The notes beneath the pieces were generated by a model. The model worked only from the letters and a program-made list of their open reading frames with translations. It was not told the DNA's origin and ran no database searches. 64,000 nucleotides of DNA from Candidatus Heimdallarchaeota archaeon LC_3. GTDB taxonomy: Archaea > Asgardarchaeota > Heimdallarchaeia > Hodarchaeales > LC-3. Within the stretch, counting starts at the first letter, position 1. Every line of letters begins with the position of its first letter. The stretch spans positions 1-64,000 of the forward strand of contig MDVS01000025.1 of NCBI GenBank assembly GCA_001940645.1, written 5' to 3'. This document shows positions 1 through 10,100 of the stretch, piece by piece. Made by a program: the position numbers and the translations under genes.

Positions 1-347
1 GTGTTTTTATGAATTTGAAAGCCTTGTGCATTATATCTTAATATGTCATTAATTTGTTGGACTGTCTTATCGAAATCAAGTCCTTTTAAACGATATTGGA
101 CTGTATCAGGACTACAACCTTTAAATGAGGTGCAAACATCTTCTAAAGAACTGTTTTCTAGAGCAGCCTGAGCTAATCGTTGGAAAACATGAGTAGAATT
201 CCAGCGAGATTGCTTCGAATAATTCCATCCTTTTGTGCCTTCAATAAACCTACCGAAAAGCTTATGAAGTTCTGACCATACTTGCTGCCTGACTGTGTTG
301 CTTGTTGTTTTTTTCATTGCAGTTAAAATTAACAACAATGCAGTCAT
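1..347 (-). CDS. ISH3/IS4-type transposase, N-terminal part, cut by the window edge
   Basis: Reading the minus strand from 347 gives an uninterrupted frame of about 115 codons that runs off the left end. It begins MTALLLILTAMKKTTSN; a second in-frame ATG lies at 317. The segment around SPDTVQYRLKGLDFDKTVQQI resembles the region preceding the catalytic domain in ISH3-family (IS4 superfamily) DDE transposases. The short stretch LLLILT also occurs at the same relative place in the complete transposase at 14002-15207, so the two are related but not identical. The DDE catalytic residues would lie outside the window, so intactness cannot be judged. No terminal inverted repeat was recognised to the right of the start. 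Confidence 0.65.
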   Translation of the reverse strand, partial: MTALLLILTAMKKTTSNTVRQQVWSELHKLFGRFIEGTKGWNYSKQSRWNSTHVFQRLAQAALENSSLEDVCTSFKGCSPDTVQYRLKGLDFDKTVQQINDILRYNAQGFQIHKN

Positions 348-488
348 TTATACTTTTTGTCGGATTTAAACAATAGAATTATTGTAATTTAATAAAATCT
401 TTCGAAGACTTACGGAAGTACTGAAAACTAGTGATTGCATTTTTTATTATTTAAGTGGGAAAAGTTATTAGATAATGGCGAATAGTTT

Positions 489-1232
489 ATGGTGCTTTCA
501 ACTCAAAAAATATTAGACCAAGAAGTAAATGGTAATTCTTTTTTTAATCAGCTTATTAAACAGCTACCAGTCCTAAGATATAGTCTCTATGTTATATTTC
601 CTTACATTTTATTGCAAGAATTTCCAAACTATATAGATCACTTACAACCAATAACCAGTGAAGAAAAAATTCTATCAGCATTACTCATAATATCTTCTCT
701 AACAACGCTAGGATATCTGATATTAAGAAAATTATTTTATAACACAAAAAAAATTTTGATATTTAGTGGATCTGCCCTAGGAAGCAGCCTATTGACTATG
801 GGTGCTAATCTGGTAACTCTCCCATTTAATCAATTAGGAATAATAGTAGGATTATCAATAGCAGCAAATTTATCTCGCGAAATTGCACGATTTGATTCAT
901 TACAGTATCAGATACAAAAACAGACAAAAATTATCTATGATCAACATCCTGATATTGATATGAATTACAAAATAGGAAAAATTGGTCTACTGAGGATCAG
1001 TATGTATGGTATGGCTATTATCCCAAATAGAAATTTAGCATTTGATCAAAGACAGACATTAAGTGGATTTTTAAAGACTAAGAAGACAGAATTCATCGAA
1101 AATGAGAGAGAAATCATCATTTATTATTATGAGAAAAAAGAAGCATGGTCATTTCAATATTTTAAATTAAAAAAGAAGATTTTAGAATCGTATGTAATAT
1201 TTCTAAACGGATTAAATGATTTAATGAAATAA
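489..1232 (+). CDS. Hypothetical multi-pass membrane protein
   Basis: A 247-residue protein of unknown function. The N-terminal half holds about four hydrophobic segments (around residues 30-45, 63-82, 92-112 and 114-128), which fits an integral membrane protein. The C-terminal half (from about residue 135) is soluble, charged and probably cytoplasmic, ending in a lysine/glutamate-rich helix and an aromatic patch IIIYYYEKKEAW. The ATG start follows a weak purine-rich stretch (aatggcgaatag). It sits 58 bases before the FRG-domain gene on the same strand, so the two may be co-transcribed. I recognise no family; a membrane anchor or sensor for the neighbouring accessory gene is only a guess. Confidence 0.7.
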   Translation: MVLSTQKILDQEVNGNSFFNQLIKQLPVLRYSLYVIFPYILLQEFPNYIDHLQPITSEEKILSALLIISSLTTLGYLILRKLFYNTKKILIFSGSALGSSLLTMGANLVTLPFNQLGIIVGLSIAANLSREIARFDSLQYQIQKQTKIIYDQHPDIDMNYKIGKIGLLRISMYGMAIIPNRNLAFDQRQTLSGFLKTKKTEFIENEREIIIYYYEKKEAWSFQYFKLKKKILESYVIFLNGLNDLMK

Positions 1233-1290
1233 TTAATATTAAAAGGTCTATTATCAAAAATTAGGATAATAGATTTTTATTTGGTCGTGT

Positions 1291-2598
1291 ATGAATATGA
1301 GAGATCCATTTTATTGGCAGGCTGAAGCTCATCAAAGATTAAGTCGATACTACTCGTCGCAACAGATGCTATTCGCTGAGCGGAAATGTGATAACACACT
1401 AGAAAATAATACCTTTTTAATTATTAAGGCGGAAGAAATTGATGAGGTAATTAAAATTGTAGGTGATTTAAAGAACTACATGAGCAATTTCAACGTAAAT
1501 GTTCTTTTTAGAGGCCAGCGAAAGCATCATGATCTTCAACAACAACCAACTATAGCAAGAACAGACCTTACTGGTGATAATTTTGAAAAACAATTAAGAA
1601 TATTTAAATTTGGAATATTGTCTCTTGGTTATACATCAGTTATTAATAAAAAATATTCTGAAAATCAATTTGCTAATGAAGCCATACTCCAACATTATGG
1701 TTTTTATACCAGATATTTAGATTTGGTCGATGATATAGCGACTGCACTCTGGTTCGCTTCAACTGATTTGGAAAATCGTAGCTTTTCTGTTGACCAATAT
1801 TGTTATGTCTTTGTGTATGGAGTTAGTTGGGATAAAAAGATATCAAATGGAGTCTTCGATGGGAGACATCAAAGACTCGTTAATTTAAGAGAAGCAAGTA
1901 TTCCCGAAGCATTAAGACCTCATGCTCAACAAGCTTGGGCAATGACTGATCTAGAACTTTTAACCACAAAAACAGAGCTAAAAACCTCCATATATTCTGA
2001 TTTTAGAAAATATTTACTTTGTGTCTTGCAAATACCTATGGAAAGAGTTGTTAGATATCTCGGACTCGATTTTGAGGGAATTAATTATGCTATACAATCA
2101 AATCTAAGTCAAATGATATTCATTCACTATTTTAAAAAGTATATGAAACAAGATTCAGTAGAAAATAGACTTTTAGACTTTTTGAATATACAAAAAAAGC
2201 TTACTCCATATGAGTTCGATGAAACTGAGCAGGGTCTAGTAAAAATTATTGATATTATTTCACCTAACCAGAAATTAAAAATCGTTGACAAAATTAATTC
2301 TAAAACGGATATAATTGTAAAAAAAATTATTGATATTAACTTCGATTATCTAATATCACTAATAAAGACTTCAGAAAGTATTTTAGACACCAAGAAATTA
2401 AATATTACTAATTTAGGTATTAATGATCCCTTTACTATGATAGAGAATTGTTATACACGATACGACCCGAAATTTAAAGAATATTTTAAAAAAAAGGTAG
2501 GGCAAATTAATAATGAAAGGATAATAAGCAATCTCAGAACTTTTTTAAATACTAAACTTAATAATGATGATTATTTTTCGATATTCCCCAAAGATTAG
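1291..2598 (+). CDS. FRG-domain protein
   Basis: A 435-residue soluble protein. Residues 73-76 (FRGQ) start an FRG domain, followed by the block HYGFYTRYLDLVDDIATALW at about 135-154, which matches the FRG family signature (FRGQ..., HYG.pTR.LD.T......A..FA). FRG domains are widespread in accessory regions of bacteria and archaea, often next to defence or mobile genes, and their biochemical role is not settled. The region after about residue 240 is helical, lysine-rich and unassigned. Start ATG at 1291 gives MNMRDPF; a second ATG two codons later is equally possible. It follows the membrane-protein gene closely. A perfect inverted repeat lies 64 bases after the stop and may mark the transcript end. 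Confidence 0.8.
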   Translation: MNMRDPFYWQAEAHQRLSRYYSSQQMLFAERKCDNTLENNTFLIIKAEEIDEVIKIVGDLKNYMSNFNVNVLFRGQRKHHDLQQQPTIARTDLTGDNFEKQLRIFKFGILSLGYTSVINKKYSENQFANEAILQHYGFYTRYLDLVDDIATALWFASTDLENRSFSVDQYCYVFVYGVSWDKKISNGVFDGRHQRLVNLREASIPEALRPHAQQAWAMTDLELLTTKTELKTSIYSDFRKYLLCVLQIPMERVVRYLGLDFEGINYAIQSNLSQMIFIHYFKKYMKQDSVENRLLDFLNIQKKLTPYEFDETEQGLVKIIDIISPNQKLKIVDKINSKTDIIVKKIIDINFDYLISLIKTSESILDTKKLNITNLGINDPFTMIENCYTRYDPKFKEYFKKKVGQINNERIISNLRTFLNTKLNNDDYFSIFPKD

Positions 2599-3018
2599 CA
2601 ATGAAATGAGAATAAAGAATAAAGGATACAATTATTTTTGGTCTTGGAATATTTGATATTCGTACTCGAAATTCGAGTACATTCCTAATTTTTCAATATC
2701 TTTATAAAGAGAAGTGGATCTAATTGATTATATACATTCCAATAAATTCTCAATTATGATACATTTACCGGTAATCAATAAGAAATCGGAAACCCGAAAT
2801 AATTTATATTCCTCCTACTATGGACATGTGTAACTTATTATTTAAATGTAACACCATCCCTGCCTTTTCTGGAGACTATTATGAAGACTAAAAGCGTAAA
2901 ATTTACACTGAATTACTTCATGAAATGGAAAAAACATAGAATTGTTAAATAAGGAAATTAGAATATTGAAAAAATAAGACGTATAGTAATTACAAAGTTT
3001 CTCACAAATTGGTGATAT
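2599..3018. other. Intergenic stretch with a perfect palindrome
   Basis: About 420 bases with no convincing gene. It holds the 19-base inverted repeat at 2662-2680 and, at its right end, an in-frame upstream extension of the nuclease gene. The short minus-strand frames here overlap that gene and look like chance readings. Confidence 0.5.
2662..2680. repeat. Perfect inverted repeat, 9-base arms
   Basis: gtactcgaaattcgagtac is an exact palindrome apart from its single central base. It lies 64 bases after the FRG gene stop. It could be an operator, a site for a DNA-binding enzyme or part of a transcript end; it is not followed by a clear T-tract of the size typical for archaeal terminators. Confidence 0.75.
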
Positions 3019-3102
3019 ATTATCTCTGCTGAAAATAAAGAAAGCAAACATAGTAAAATTAGAAAAAAGGCAATTGAAATACTCGAGAAAGACCAAGAAG
3101 GT

Positions 3103-3786
3103 GTGCGATTTACTGAATTAGTGAGACAAATTTCTTTGTCTTTCCCAGATATCAAATTAAATACCATTAAGGGTGGAATGTGGGATTTAGATGTAAAATT
3201 CTCAGAAAAAGTATTTAAACCAGAGAAAGGTATTTTTAAATTAAATAAATATCAAGACATTGAATCGCAAGCTAAATTGGTCTCTAAATTAAAAGAACAA
3301 GATTTTTATGATCCTTTTGCGAATTTTCTTGTTGAAGAGACACTTGAAGCAACTTCAGCTATTCCTCTAGGAGGAAGTGTTTTCAAAGATAAATGGGGTA
3401 CTCCTGATGTCATTGGTGTAAGAAAAACAAGTAGAAGGGAGTTGTTGGATGTACCCACAGAAATTATTTCAGCGGAAATTAAATTAAACCCATCAGAATT
3501 AATCACTGCTTTTGGTCAAGCATGTGCTTACAGATTATTTTCTCATAAAATCTATTTGGTCATTCCGAATGAATCTTCACAAGAAGATCAGGAAAGAATA
3601 GACTCTCTATGTCTAATTTTCGGAATTGGACTAGTAATTTATGATTCTAGGAATAATAATAATCCTAAATGGGAAATAAAAAATAGACCTCAAAAATTTG
3701 ATCCCGATATTTTCTATACGAACACATATTTAAAAAAGATTGAAAAATCAAGACCAGATCTATTTAAAATATTATTTCCAGTATGA
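3103..3786 (+). CDS. HTH plus PD-(D/E)XK nuclease-like protein
   Basis: With the GTG at 3103 this is a 227-residue protein. The core carries a PD-(D/E)XK-type nuclease signature: GTPDVIGV (D102) then AEIKLN (E125, K127), followed by a helix with Q139 and the strand HKIYLVIP, an arrangement typical of restriction-endonuclease-like folds. The N-terminus (FTELVRQI...LNTIKGGMWDLD) is a helix-turn-helix-like domain. That domain clearly begins upstream: the same frame is open back to a stop at 3013 and reads RKKAIEILEKDQEGVRF just before the GTG. There is no ATG, GTG or TTG in that extension, but GGTGA at 3011-3015 precedes ATT 3019 and ATC 3022. The true start may therefore be non-canonical at about 3019-3022. 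Likely role: DNA cleavage in defence or repair (inferred). Confidence 0.75.
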   Translation: MRFTELVRQISLSFPDIKLNTIKGGMWDLDVKFSEKVFKPEKGIFKLNKYQDIESQAKLVSKLKEQDFYDPFANFLVEETLEATSAIPLGGSVFKDKWGTPDVIGVRKTSRRELLDVPTEIISAEIKLNPSELITAFGQACAYRLFSHKIYLVIPNESSQEDQERIDSLCLIFGIGLVIYDSRNNNNPKWEIKNRPQKFDPDIFYTNTYLKKIEKSRPDLFKILFPV

Positions 3787-3823
3787 TTTCAATTAATTCC
3801 AATAAATAACTTGATAAAAATGG

Positions 3824-5725
3824 TCATATTAAATCATTAATTTCCATTTCTTTAAGATTTAGGATATTCTTAGTCCGATTCTTAATTAGGACCTTCTCTT
3901 TTTCCTTTTTTGTAGGAACTTTTTTAGGTGGAGTTTTTGTTGTTCTTTTCTTTCTTGTTTTTTTGCTGACTTTCTTGTCGGATTTTTTTGCAAAAGGAAT
4001 TGAATCTCTTTTAGAATTGGTCTTCAGAATTTTTTCTTCTTTCTTAGGAGATCTCTCATCTTCAGTAATCTCCATAATTGGAAGATCACTTATCATAAAT
4101 GAGTAGGATAAGAGTTTCAAGTCCTCATTCTTGAACACATCTTTTTCGAGATCTAATTCACTGATTTTTCCAACATATTTTAACAGATAATCTTGCATGA
4201 ATTTTGGGACTTTTTTGAACTGGTTTTCATTATTAGTGACTAAATTATTTAATGCCTTGATTACGTTGACCGATTGGACTTTTAATTCTTTGAAAAATTT
4301 CATAAATTCTTTGAGTTGATCATCTACAGTAATTTCTTTAGCGGTATCCATTATAAAAGAATCTAACCTAAATAGTGCTTTTATAAAAATGAGTTGTTCA
4401 TCTTTCGAATATTTCCATTCCTTACTGGTAACTTTTTCATAGAATTCATTAGGATCAGGGATTTTATTGAATGGAGAGGGTATTTTCTTCTTTATTGGTA
4501 ATGTTTTATCATAATCTTCAAGTAATTTTGCGAATTCAAGATGGATATTTTCTAATTCAAGCTTCGGTACCGAAAGAGCTGGATGATCTTTAGCAATTCC
4601 TGGTAGGTTCATAACTTTTCTGTATTGATCTATTTCACTTCTAATTCTGACCATTGAATTGAGATACAGATCTTCCAAATCGCTTATTCTTTTTACTAAA
4701 AGGTTAAAATATTTCTTAACAGTCTCTTTCACTGATTCGTTGCCAATATTATTTACCAGTGCTTCCATGGATTGTCCATAGGTATTAAATTTTTCGCTGA
4801 TTATCTGATTCTTAGCCTTTAATTCAGTAATAGAAACGCTGTCCTTGGATAAATCTGATAATTCTTTCTCGCTATTATATAATAGACCAGATAGTCTGTT
4901 AATTTCTTGTTCATAAACATTTTTCTGTTCAGATGTAATTAGTAACTCGTTCTGAAGCATCTGGATAAGGGTCTCATTTGATGGATCGCTAAATGTCCCA
5001 ATTTGAGTCTCTATGTCTGTCTTATCTTTGTCTCTTGAATTATGCCAATTACTAACTTCAACTACAGAACTAATCTGTGCTTCTAACAGTTGTTGGAATA
5101 ATTGATTGTTTTGATCTTCCAGAGTCTTAAATTCTTCTTTAAGTTCAGTGTATTGATTTCTTAGTATTTCAAAATTTATTTTGAGATCTTCATTTGGGCT
5201 CTTTTCTTTTTTGATTTTGTCTCTTAAACTTTGAAGCTCCAAGAACCAATCCTGATTATTCATTAACATATTGACATAGTCTTGTTCTAATAGATTTTTA
5301 TCATTCTTGACCTGATCCAGTTCTAATATCTGCTGTAATTCTTCGCGGTTAATAACTAACTCGGATCTATCGCTAATATTCTCAAATAATGATTTTTCTT
5401 TATAATAAGTCAATTCCTCTGACAAACTCTCTACTTTTTGGTATAAATCCTGAATCGGAACAGTCGGTCTTAAATAAGAGTTATACAGGGCGGGTTTGGT
5501 CTGACTTCTTTTTTCCCCAAAAAAAGGTGTAGGAAGTATTTTTCCTTTAGAATCAATTTTAACAATAAAGGAATGTTGATAAAACAACTCATCTGAATAT
5601 TTGTATAAATGATTGCAGGGGATAGACTTAATTGAGTCTGAATCATCATCGCTAGGATCAACTGATTTTCTGTATAGTAATTCCAGTTGTTGATGACATA
5701 TTGGGCATGATACTATTAAAATCAT
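3824..5725 (-). CDS. Long coiled-coil protein with N-terminal zinc-binding motif
   Basis: A 633-residue protein. The N-terminus has CPICHQQ followed about 30 residues later by CNHLYKY, which looks like a small zinc site with mixed Cys/His ligands. Residues of about 95-370 are heptad-like and rich in E, K, L and Q, predicting extended coiled coils. The last 70 residues are strongly basic (runs of KK, TKTPPKK), suitable for binding nucleic acid or an acidic surface, before a hydrophobic tail LKEMEINDLI. The start ATG directly follows the stop of the zinc-ribbon membrane gene (TAAATG), so translation is probably coupled. Third gene of an operon with that gene and the large surface protein. No family recognised; a structural or scaffolding role at the inner face of the envelope is inference. 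Confidence 0.7.
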   Translation of the reverse strand: MILIVSCPICHQQLELLYRKSVDPSDDDSDSIKSIPCNHLYKYSDELFYQHSFIVKIDSKGKILPTPFFGEKRSQTKPALYNSYLRPTVPIQDLYQKVESLSEELTYYKEKSLFENISDRSELVINREELQQILELDQVKNDKNLLEQDYVNMLMNNQDWFLELQSLRDKIKKEKSPNEDLKINFEILRNQYTELKEEFKTLEDQNNQLFQQLLEAQISSVVEVSNWHNSRDKDKTDIETQIGTFSDPSNETLIQMLQNELLITSEQKNVYEQEINRLSGLLYNSEKELSDLSKDSVSITELKAKNQIISEKFNTYGQSMEALVNNIGNESVKETVKKYFNLLVKRISDLEDLYLNSMVRIRSEIDQYRKVMNLPGIAKDHPALSVPKLELENIHLEFAKLLEDYDKTLPIKKKIPSPFNKIPDPNEFYEKVTSKEWKYSKDEQLIFIKALFRLDSFIMDTAKEITVDDQLKEFMKFFKELKVQSVNVIKALNNLVTNNENQFKKVPKFMQDYLLKYVGKISELDLEKDVFKNEDLKLLSYSFMISDLPIMEITEDERSPKKEEKILKTNSKRDSIPFAKKSDKKVSKKTRKKRTTKTPPKKVPTKKEKEKVLIKNRTKNILNLKEMEINDLI

Positions 5726-7156
5726 TTAGATTGTAGCCTCAATTTGTTTTAGTTCTTCTTTTACGTCTCTTTTATCCTCATTAGAGACTGGAATAGGGGT
5801 AATTAATTGTACATTTGGAGTAGCAACAAGCATCTTATCGATAAGGTCTATACGGAGAGTCACTAAATGCTGTTGTCCATTATTAGTATGTTGTGTCTGG
5901 ATATGAACAAAAGTACTCTGGTTAGCGGATTCATATTTTATTTTTACATAGTCCTTGACTTTAAAATCAATTTTACAAAGAGAACAGGGATACATTAAAT
6001 CGGAAATAAATTTTTCTCTGTCTGATACAGCGGGAGTCTCTGCTTTACTTTTTGTTTTTAATCCAGTTGCTGATATTATTACCTCAGAGGATAATACATT
6101 AAATCCTTTTCCTAGATTAACAAAGGTCTGGTGAGTATCCTTTCCTACCCTATGTTCAAAATAAAACATGTAGCCTGAGTTAGTCTTTTGTAAAATAAGA
6201 TCTTCATTTTTATGTTCAACAAAAATGGATCCATTAACTCGTTTTATGGAGCCTTGATAATCATTATTACAAGCTTGACAGGTGAATTTTACACTTTTAA
6301 CGGTCTCTAATTCAGCAGATTTTTTCGTCTTGTCAAATGTCTTGATAAGATTTCTTTTTTGTTTTTTAAAACGCTTAATCTTATCTTGTTTTAGTTTTAA
6401 TAGTTTCTGGACATCATCCAATTTCTTTAAGAATAAATCATCATGATTATCCTCATTCTGAGTAGAATCTAATTTTTCTTCTTGAAAAGTATTTCTTAGT
6501 AATGCTAAATATTCTCCAATTTCTTCCGGTCTGTCATTTGACTTAGTCTCTTCTCTTATCTTTGTATTGTCTTTATCTTTGTCTTTGTCTTTGGAATAGA
6601 GTTCTTTAGCTGTCTTTGGTATTAGCTTTTGGACTGACTGTGGTGGATTTTCGCTGATTTCAGAAGTTTCTTTTTCGATGAATTCTTTTCCACACGAATC
6701 ACAGAATAATGTTGATTTAAGAGGATCAATGATGGTCTTCTCCTCACAAGACTTACATATTAAGAATGATAATGTATCCTTATTATTGGAAAGAAGTTCT
6801 GTCTGTTTTTCTACTTGCTCATGATCTAATGGTTTCTCTTTTTTGTTACTTATTATTTCAGGTCTTATTGATAGCTTATCTTCCTTTTTTTCATATTTTA
6901 ATGGACCAATGATTAATCGAAGGACTAGAGCCATTAATGAACAGAAAAGTAAAGGAAAATACCAAACAAAACCTTTGATGAAAAAGTTATACAAATTAAA
7001 GAAAAAAAATGTGCCAAAAATACCTGAAAGGAAAATAACCATTTTTATTTCATTAACTAATAAATTAGCGGATGAAATCTTAATCGCCTCGTCAGAATAC
7101 ATAGAAGAATCTGGTAATCTGAAAGTTATTTCTTCTTGCGTCTTATGTTTTTTCAT
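5726..7156 (-). CDS. Two-pass membrane protein with several zinc-ribbon motifs
   Basis: A 476-residue protein with two closely spaced transmembrane segments at about residues 33-60 and 66-88 and a long soluble tail. The tail has a zinc-ribbon CKSC...CDSC around residues 134-155 and two further CxxC pairs, CQAC (about 294) and CSLC (about 390), inside two similar beta-rich segments that each end in a strand such as FVEHKN or FVHIQTQH. Between them is a highly charged, lysine-rich helical linker (about 190-280). It lies 27 bases after the stop of the 1052-residue surface protein and its own stop abuts the start of the coiled-coil gene. I do not recognise the family. The context suggests a cytoplasm-facing partner of the surface protein. 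Confidence 0.7.
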   Translation of the reverse strand: MKKHKTQEEITFRLPDSSMYSDEAIKISSANLLVNEIKMVIFLSGIFGTFFFFNLYNFFIKGFVWYFPLLFCSLMALVLRLIIGPLKYEKKEDKLSIRPEIISNKKEKPLDHEQVEKQTELLSNNKDTLSFLICKSCEEKTIIDPLKSTLFCDSCGKEFIEKETSEISENPPQSVQKLIPKTAKELYSKDKDKDKDNTKIREETKSNDRPEEIGEYLALLRNTFQEEKLDSTQNEDNHDDLFLKKLDDVQKLLKLKQDKIKRFKKQKRNLIKTFDKTKKSAELETVKSVKFTCQACNNDYQGSIKRVNGSIFVEHKNEDLILQKTNSGYMFYFEHRVGKDTHQTFVNLGKGFNVLSSEVIISATGLKTKSKAETPAVSDREKFISDLMYPCSLCKIDFKVKDYVKIKYESANQSTFVHIQTQHTNNGQQHLVTLRIDLIDKMLVATPNVQLITPIPVSNEDKRDVKEELKQIEATI

Positions 7157-7183
7157 ATAATCTCATCCCATTTTCTCATTTAT

Positions 7184-10100
7184 TTATGTTTTTAACCTCG
7201 TAACTACTCCTAACCCAACAAGTAATATAGCACCAATTATGACAACAGAAATACTTCCGATATCTTTAAAGACATCATTAGAAGAAATTATTATATTTGT
7301 CACCAACACAAAAGGCGCGAAATCATCAGAAGCGGGTCTTATATAGACTTGATATTCCCCTTCACCTAATGTCCCTAGAGGAATGTCTATTCTTCCATCC
7401 ATATTTGAAGTAATAGTGAATTCACTTATTAGAGTATCAAATTTGTAGATACTAATACCAAAGGGAACATCACTGACAGGATTATTGGTCGCTGTAAACG
7501 TAGCTTTCAGATTTAAACTATTCTTGTTATTAACGGTAAAATAATATTCTTGTTCAACAGATATATCTATTTTTCTTTTGATTTCATCTACAAGTTTGAG
7601 AATTTGTTCCTCAAGGTAATATTGACCAATTTTTTGTTTTGGGATTTTGATAAATATTTCAGTTTCAGCACCAAAGATTATTGCATTTAATGTAATATTA
7701 CCATTTACTTGTGTTAAACCTTCTGCAATGACTAATTCAGTGCGAGTATTTACTATTTGGACAAGAACATCTTGGATGAATCCGATTGATTTTCCTCGTA
7801 TTTGAATATTTACTGTGATAGACGATCCTTCAGTTATGGAATTGGGAACGGATTTAATGATTTCATAATCTTCATAGACTGTAATTTCTTTACTGATATT
7901 ATAAAATGTTAAATATTCGCCAAGTAATTCAATCGTTAGTTTATAGTCTCCTGGATGATTAAAGGTATATTGATAATATTCCTCTAGAAACCATGATTGA
8001 GTTGATGGGGTAATTCTCAAATCATTTAAGTAAACGACATATAATTCATTAGCATAAAATAAGAAAGTAGTCTCTTTTTTTGAAAAGATTTTGCCTTCTA
8101 AAGTGATCTTCGCCTCGGGTATTTTATAGATAATCCGTTCTTGAATTAAAAAAGTCGAATTATCATTTAAATCGAATATTCTAAAAAAAATAGGTCCTTT
8201 TAAGTCTGGAGAATATGCTTGTCCAACATAATTACCCTGATTGTCTAATGTTACGTTTTGAATAAAAATCCATTCTTGTCCTGTGGTATCCAAGTATTGT
8301 AATGCGTAATGGCCATTCAATTTACCTGATGCAGAAAAATTGAATTCTTGTCCTGAATAGATCAAACTAGAAATTGCTAAAGAAAGGATATTTTCCTTGT
8401 CAAAATTAACAATGGGTTCATTAGATGATTGTCCATAGGTATTCTGATCACCAGTATATGATAATTTAGCAAAATGAATACCTACGCTAAGACTATCAGT
8501 GATCAATAGATCATAACTGAAAGCTCCAATAACATCAGTTAAGGTAGTCCCGTCTATCCATTGAGTTGATCCATCACTAACTAAAACTTCAATTTCTGCA
8601 TTATTGACTGGAGAATTATTAGTATCTTCTTCTAATAGATACCCAGATATTTTTATCGTCTCACCGACGACACCTCCAGACGCATTGGTCAAGACATTTC
8701 TAAAAAAAGGTCGCGAAATGACTTTGACTGTTAAATCTTTAATGCTTGATTCATATATTCCAGTTCCATCATACACTAATTGTAGATCATAATTTCCTTT
8801 AGGAATATCATTAGTAATGAATAATTGGATATCCTGAGTTATATTGACTTGATACGATCCTATTAATGATAGATCAGATTGCAGATAGATATCAAAGCTT
8901 CCAACATTACCTGTGAGAGGAAAAGTACCTGAAAGTAATTGAATATTGAAATTGAGGAATTGATTGCGGAATATCTGTGAAGGAAAATTGGTAACATGAA
9001 ATTCTGTAGGTCGGGAGACCAGAAATTGTTTAGTAATTGTATTATTTCTTATTATTGAAGTGTTTTCACCAATTGGAGTCAATTCCCAGATCATAATATA
9101 TTGGCCTAAAACTAGATCATCGGGAACAAGGTAAGAAAATGTCCATTCCCCGCTAGTAGTCATTCCAGAACCAATTATATCGGTAGTATTCTTTACAATT
9201 ATTGATGCTTCAACTAATCTGTTAGATCTATCCGTTAAAGATGTTAATACTAAATAATTAATGGTGTCTCCAGCCCGTATGGTCGAACTACTGGCTATTA
9301 ATTCCATATCAATCGTGTCATAGATTAGTACCGAAGTGTGATTTGAAAAAAATATTACACCAGAACCATCGATAATATCCACATTAAGAACCACATCTCC
9401 TAGAGGGATTAGAGTAGGAATATTAACTATTACAGTCCTATCTCTATTTCCTATTAAGTAAGGCGTATTGAGTGGAAAAGTACCATTATCTGTGACCAAA
9501 GAAATATTATAATATAAATTATCCAAAGCTATTTCTGCTCCTCCCAAGACCAGATTAATAGATATGTAAGTAGTCTGATTCTCTGAGCTTCTATCTATTT
9601 CTGAAGAGTTAGGATAAATATCTAACAAAAAATCGTCTGAAGTAATAAAAATTCCTATAATCTGTGTCGAAGAAGCAAAAGTATCGTCACCAGAAAATCC
9701 TATTTCTAAATTATATGCACCTAGAGGATGCCAAGATGGAAGAATTACAGTAATATTAACTGTTATAGGGAAGAAAACCATTCCAGCTGGAAACCAATGC
9801 GAAGATAAGATAGGTGAGTTGATAAGACCATTAGATTTGGCATATAGACTCTGACTTCCATCAAAATAAGCGAATTCTTGAGAAGGATTATCCAACTCAG
9901 CGGAAATGACAATGGAGGAAGCAGTTTTGGGTGAACTATTACTTACAGAAGCACTAACAGATGTGCTAACAGGACCAGTATTTGCTAAGACAGTCACATT
10001 CAAGGATTTAACAATTGATCCGTCAGTCACCTCAATAATGTGTCTTCCTTCGGGAGAATTTAAGAGAAAATCAGTAACAATTGTCAGTTCTGCATTTAAA

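Noticed and set aside
2842..3167. Minus-strand frames of 84 and 69 codons
   Set aside because: They overlap the nuclease gene and its upstream coding extension, lack ribosome sites and have no recognisable content.
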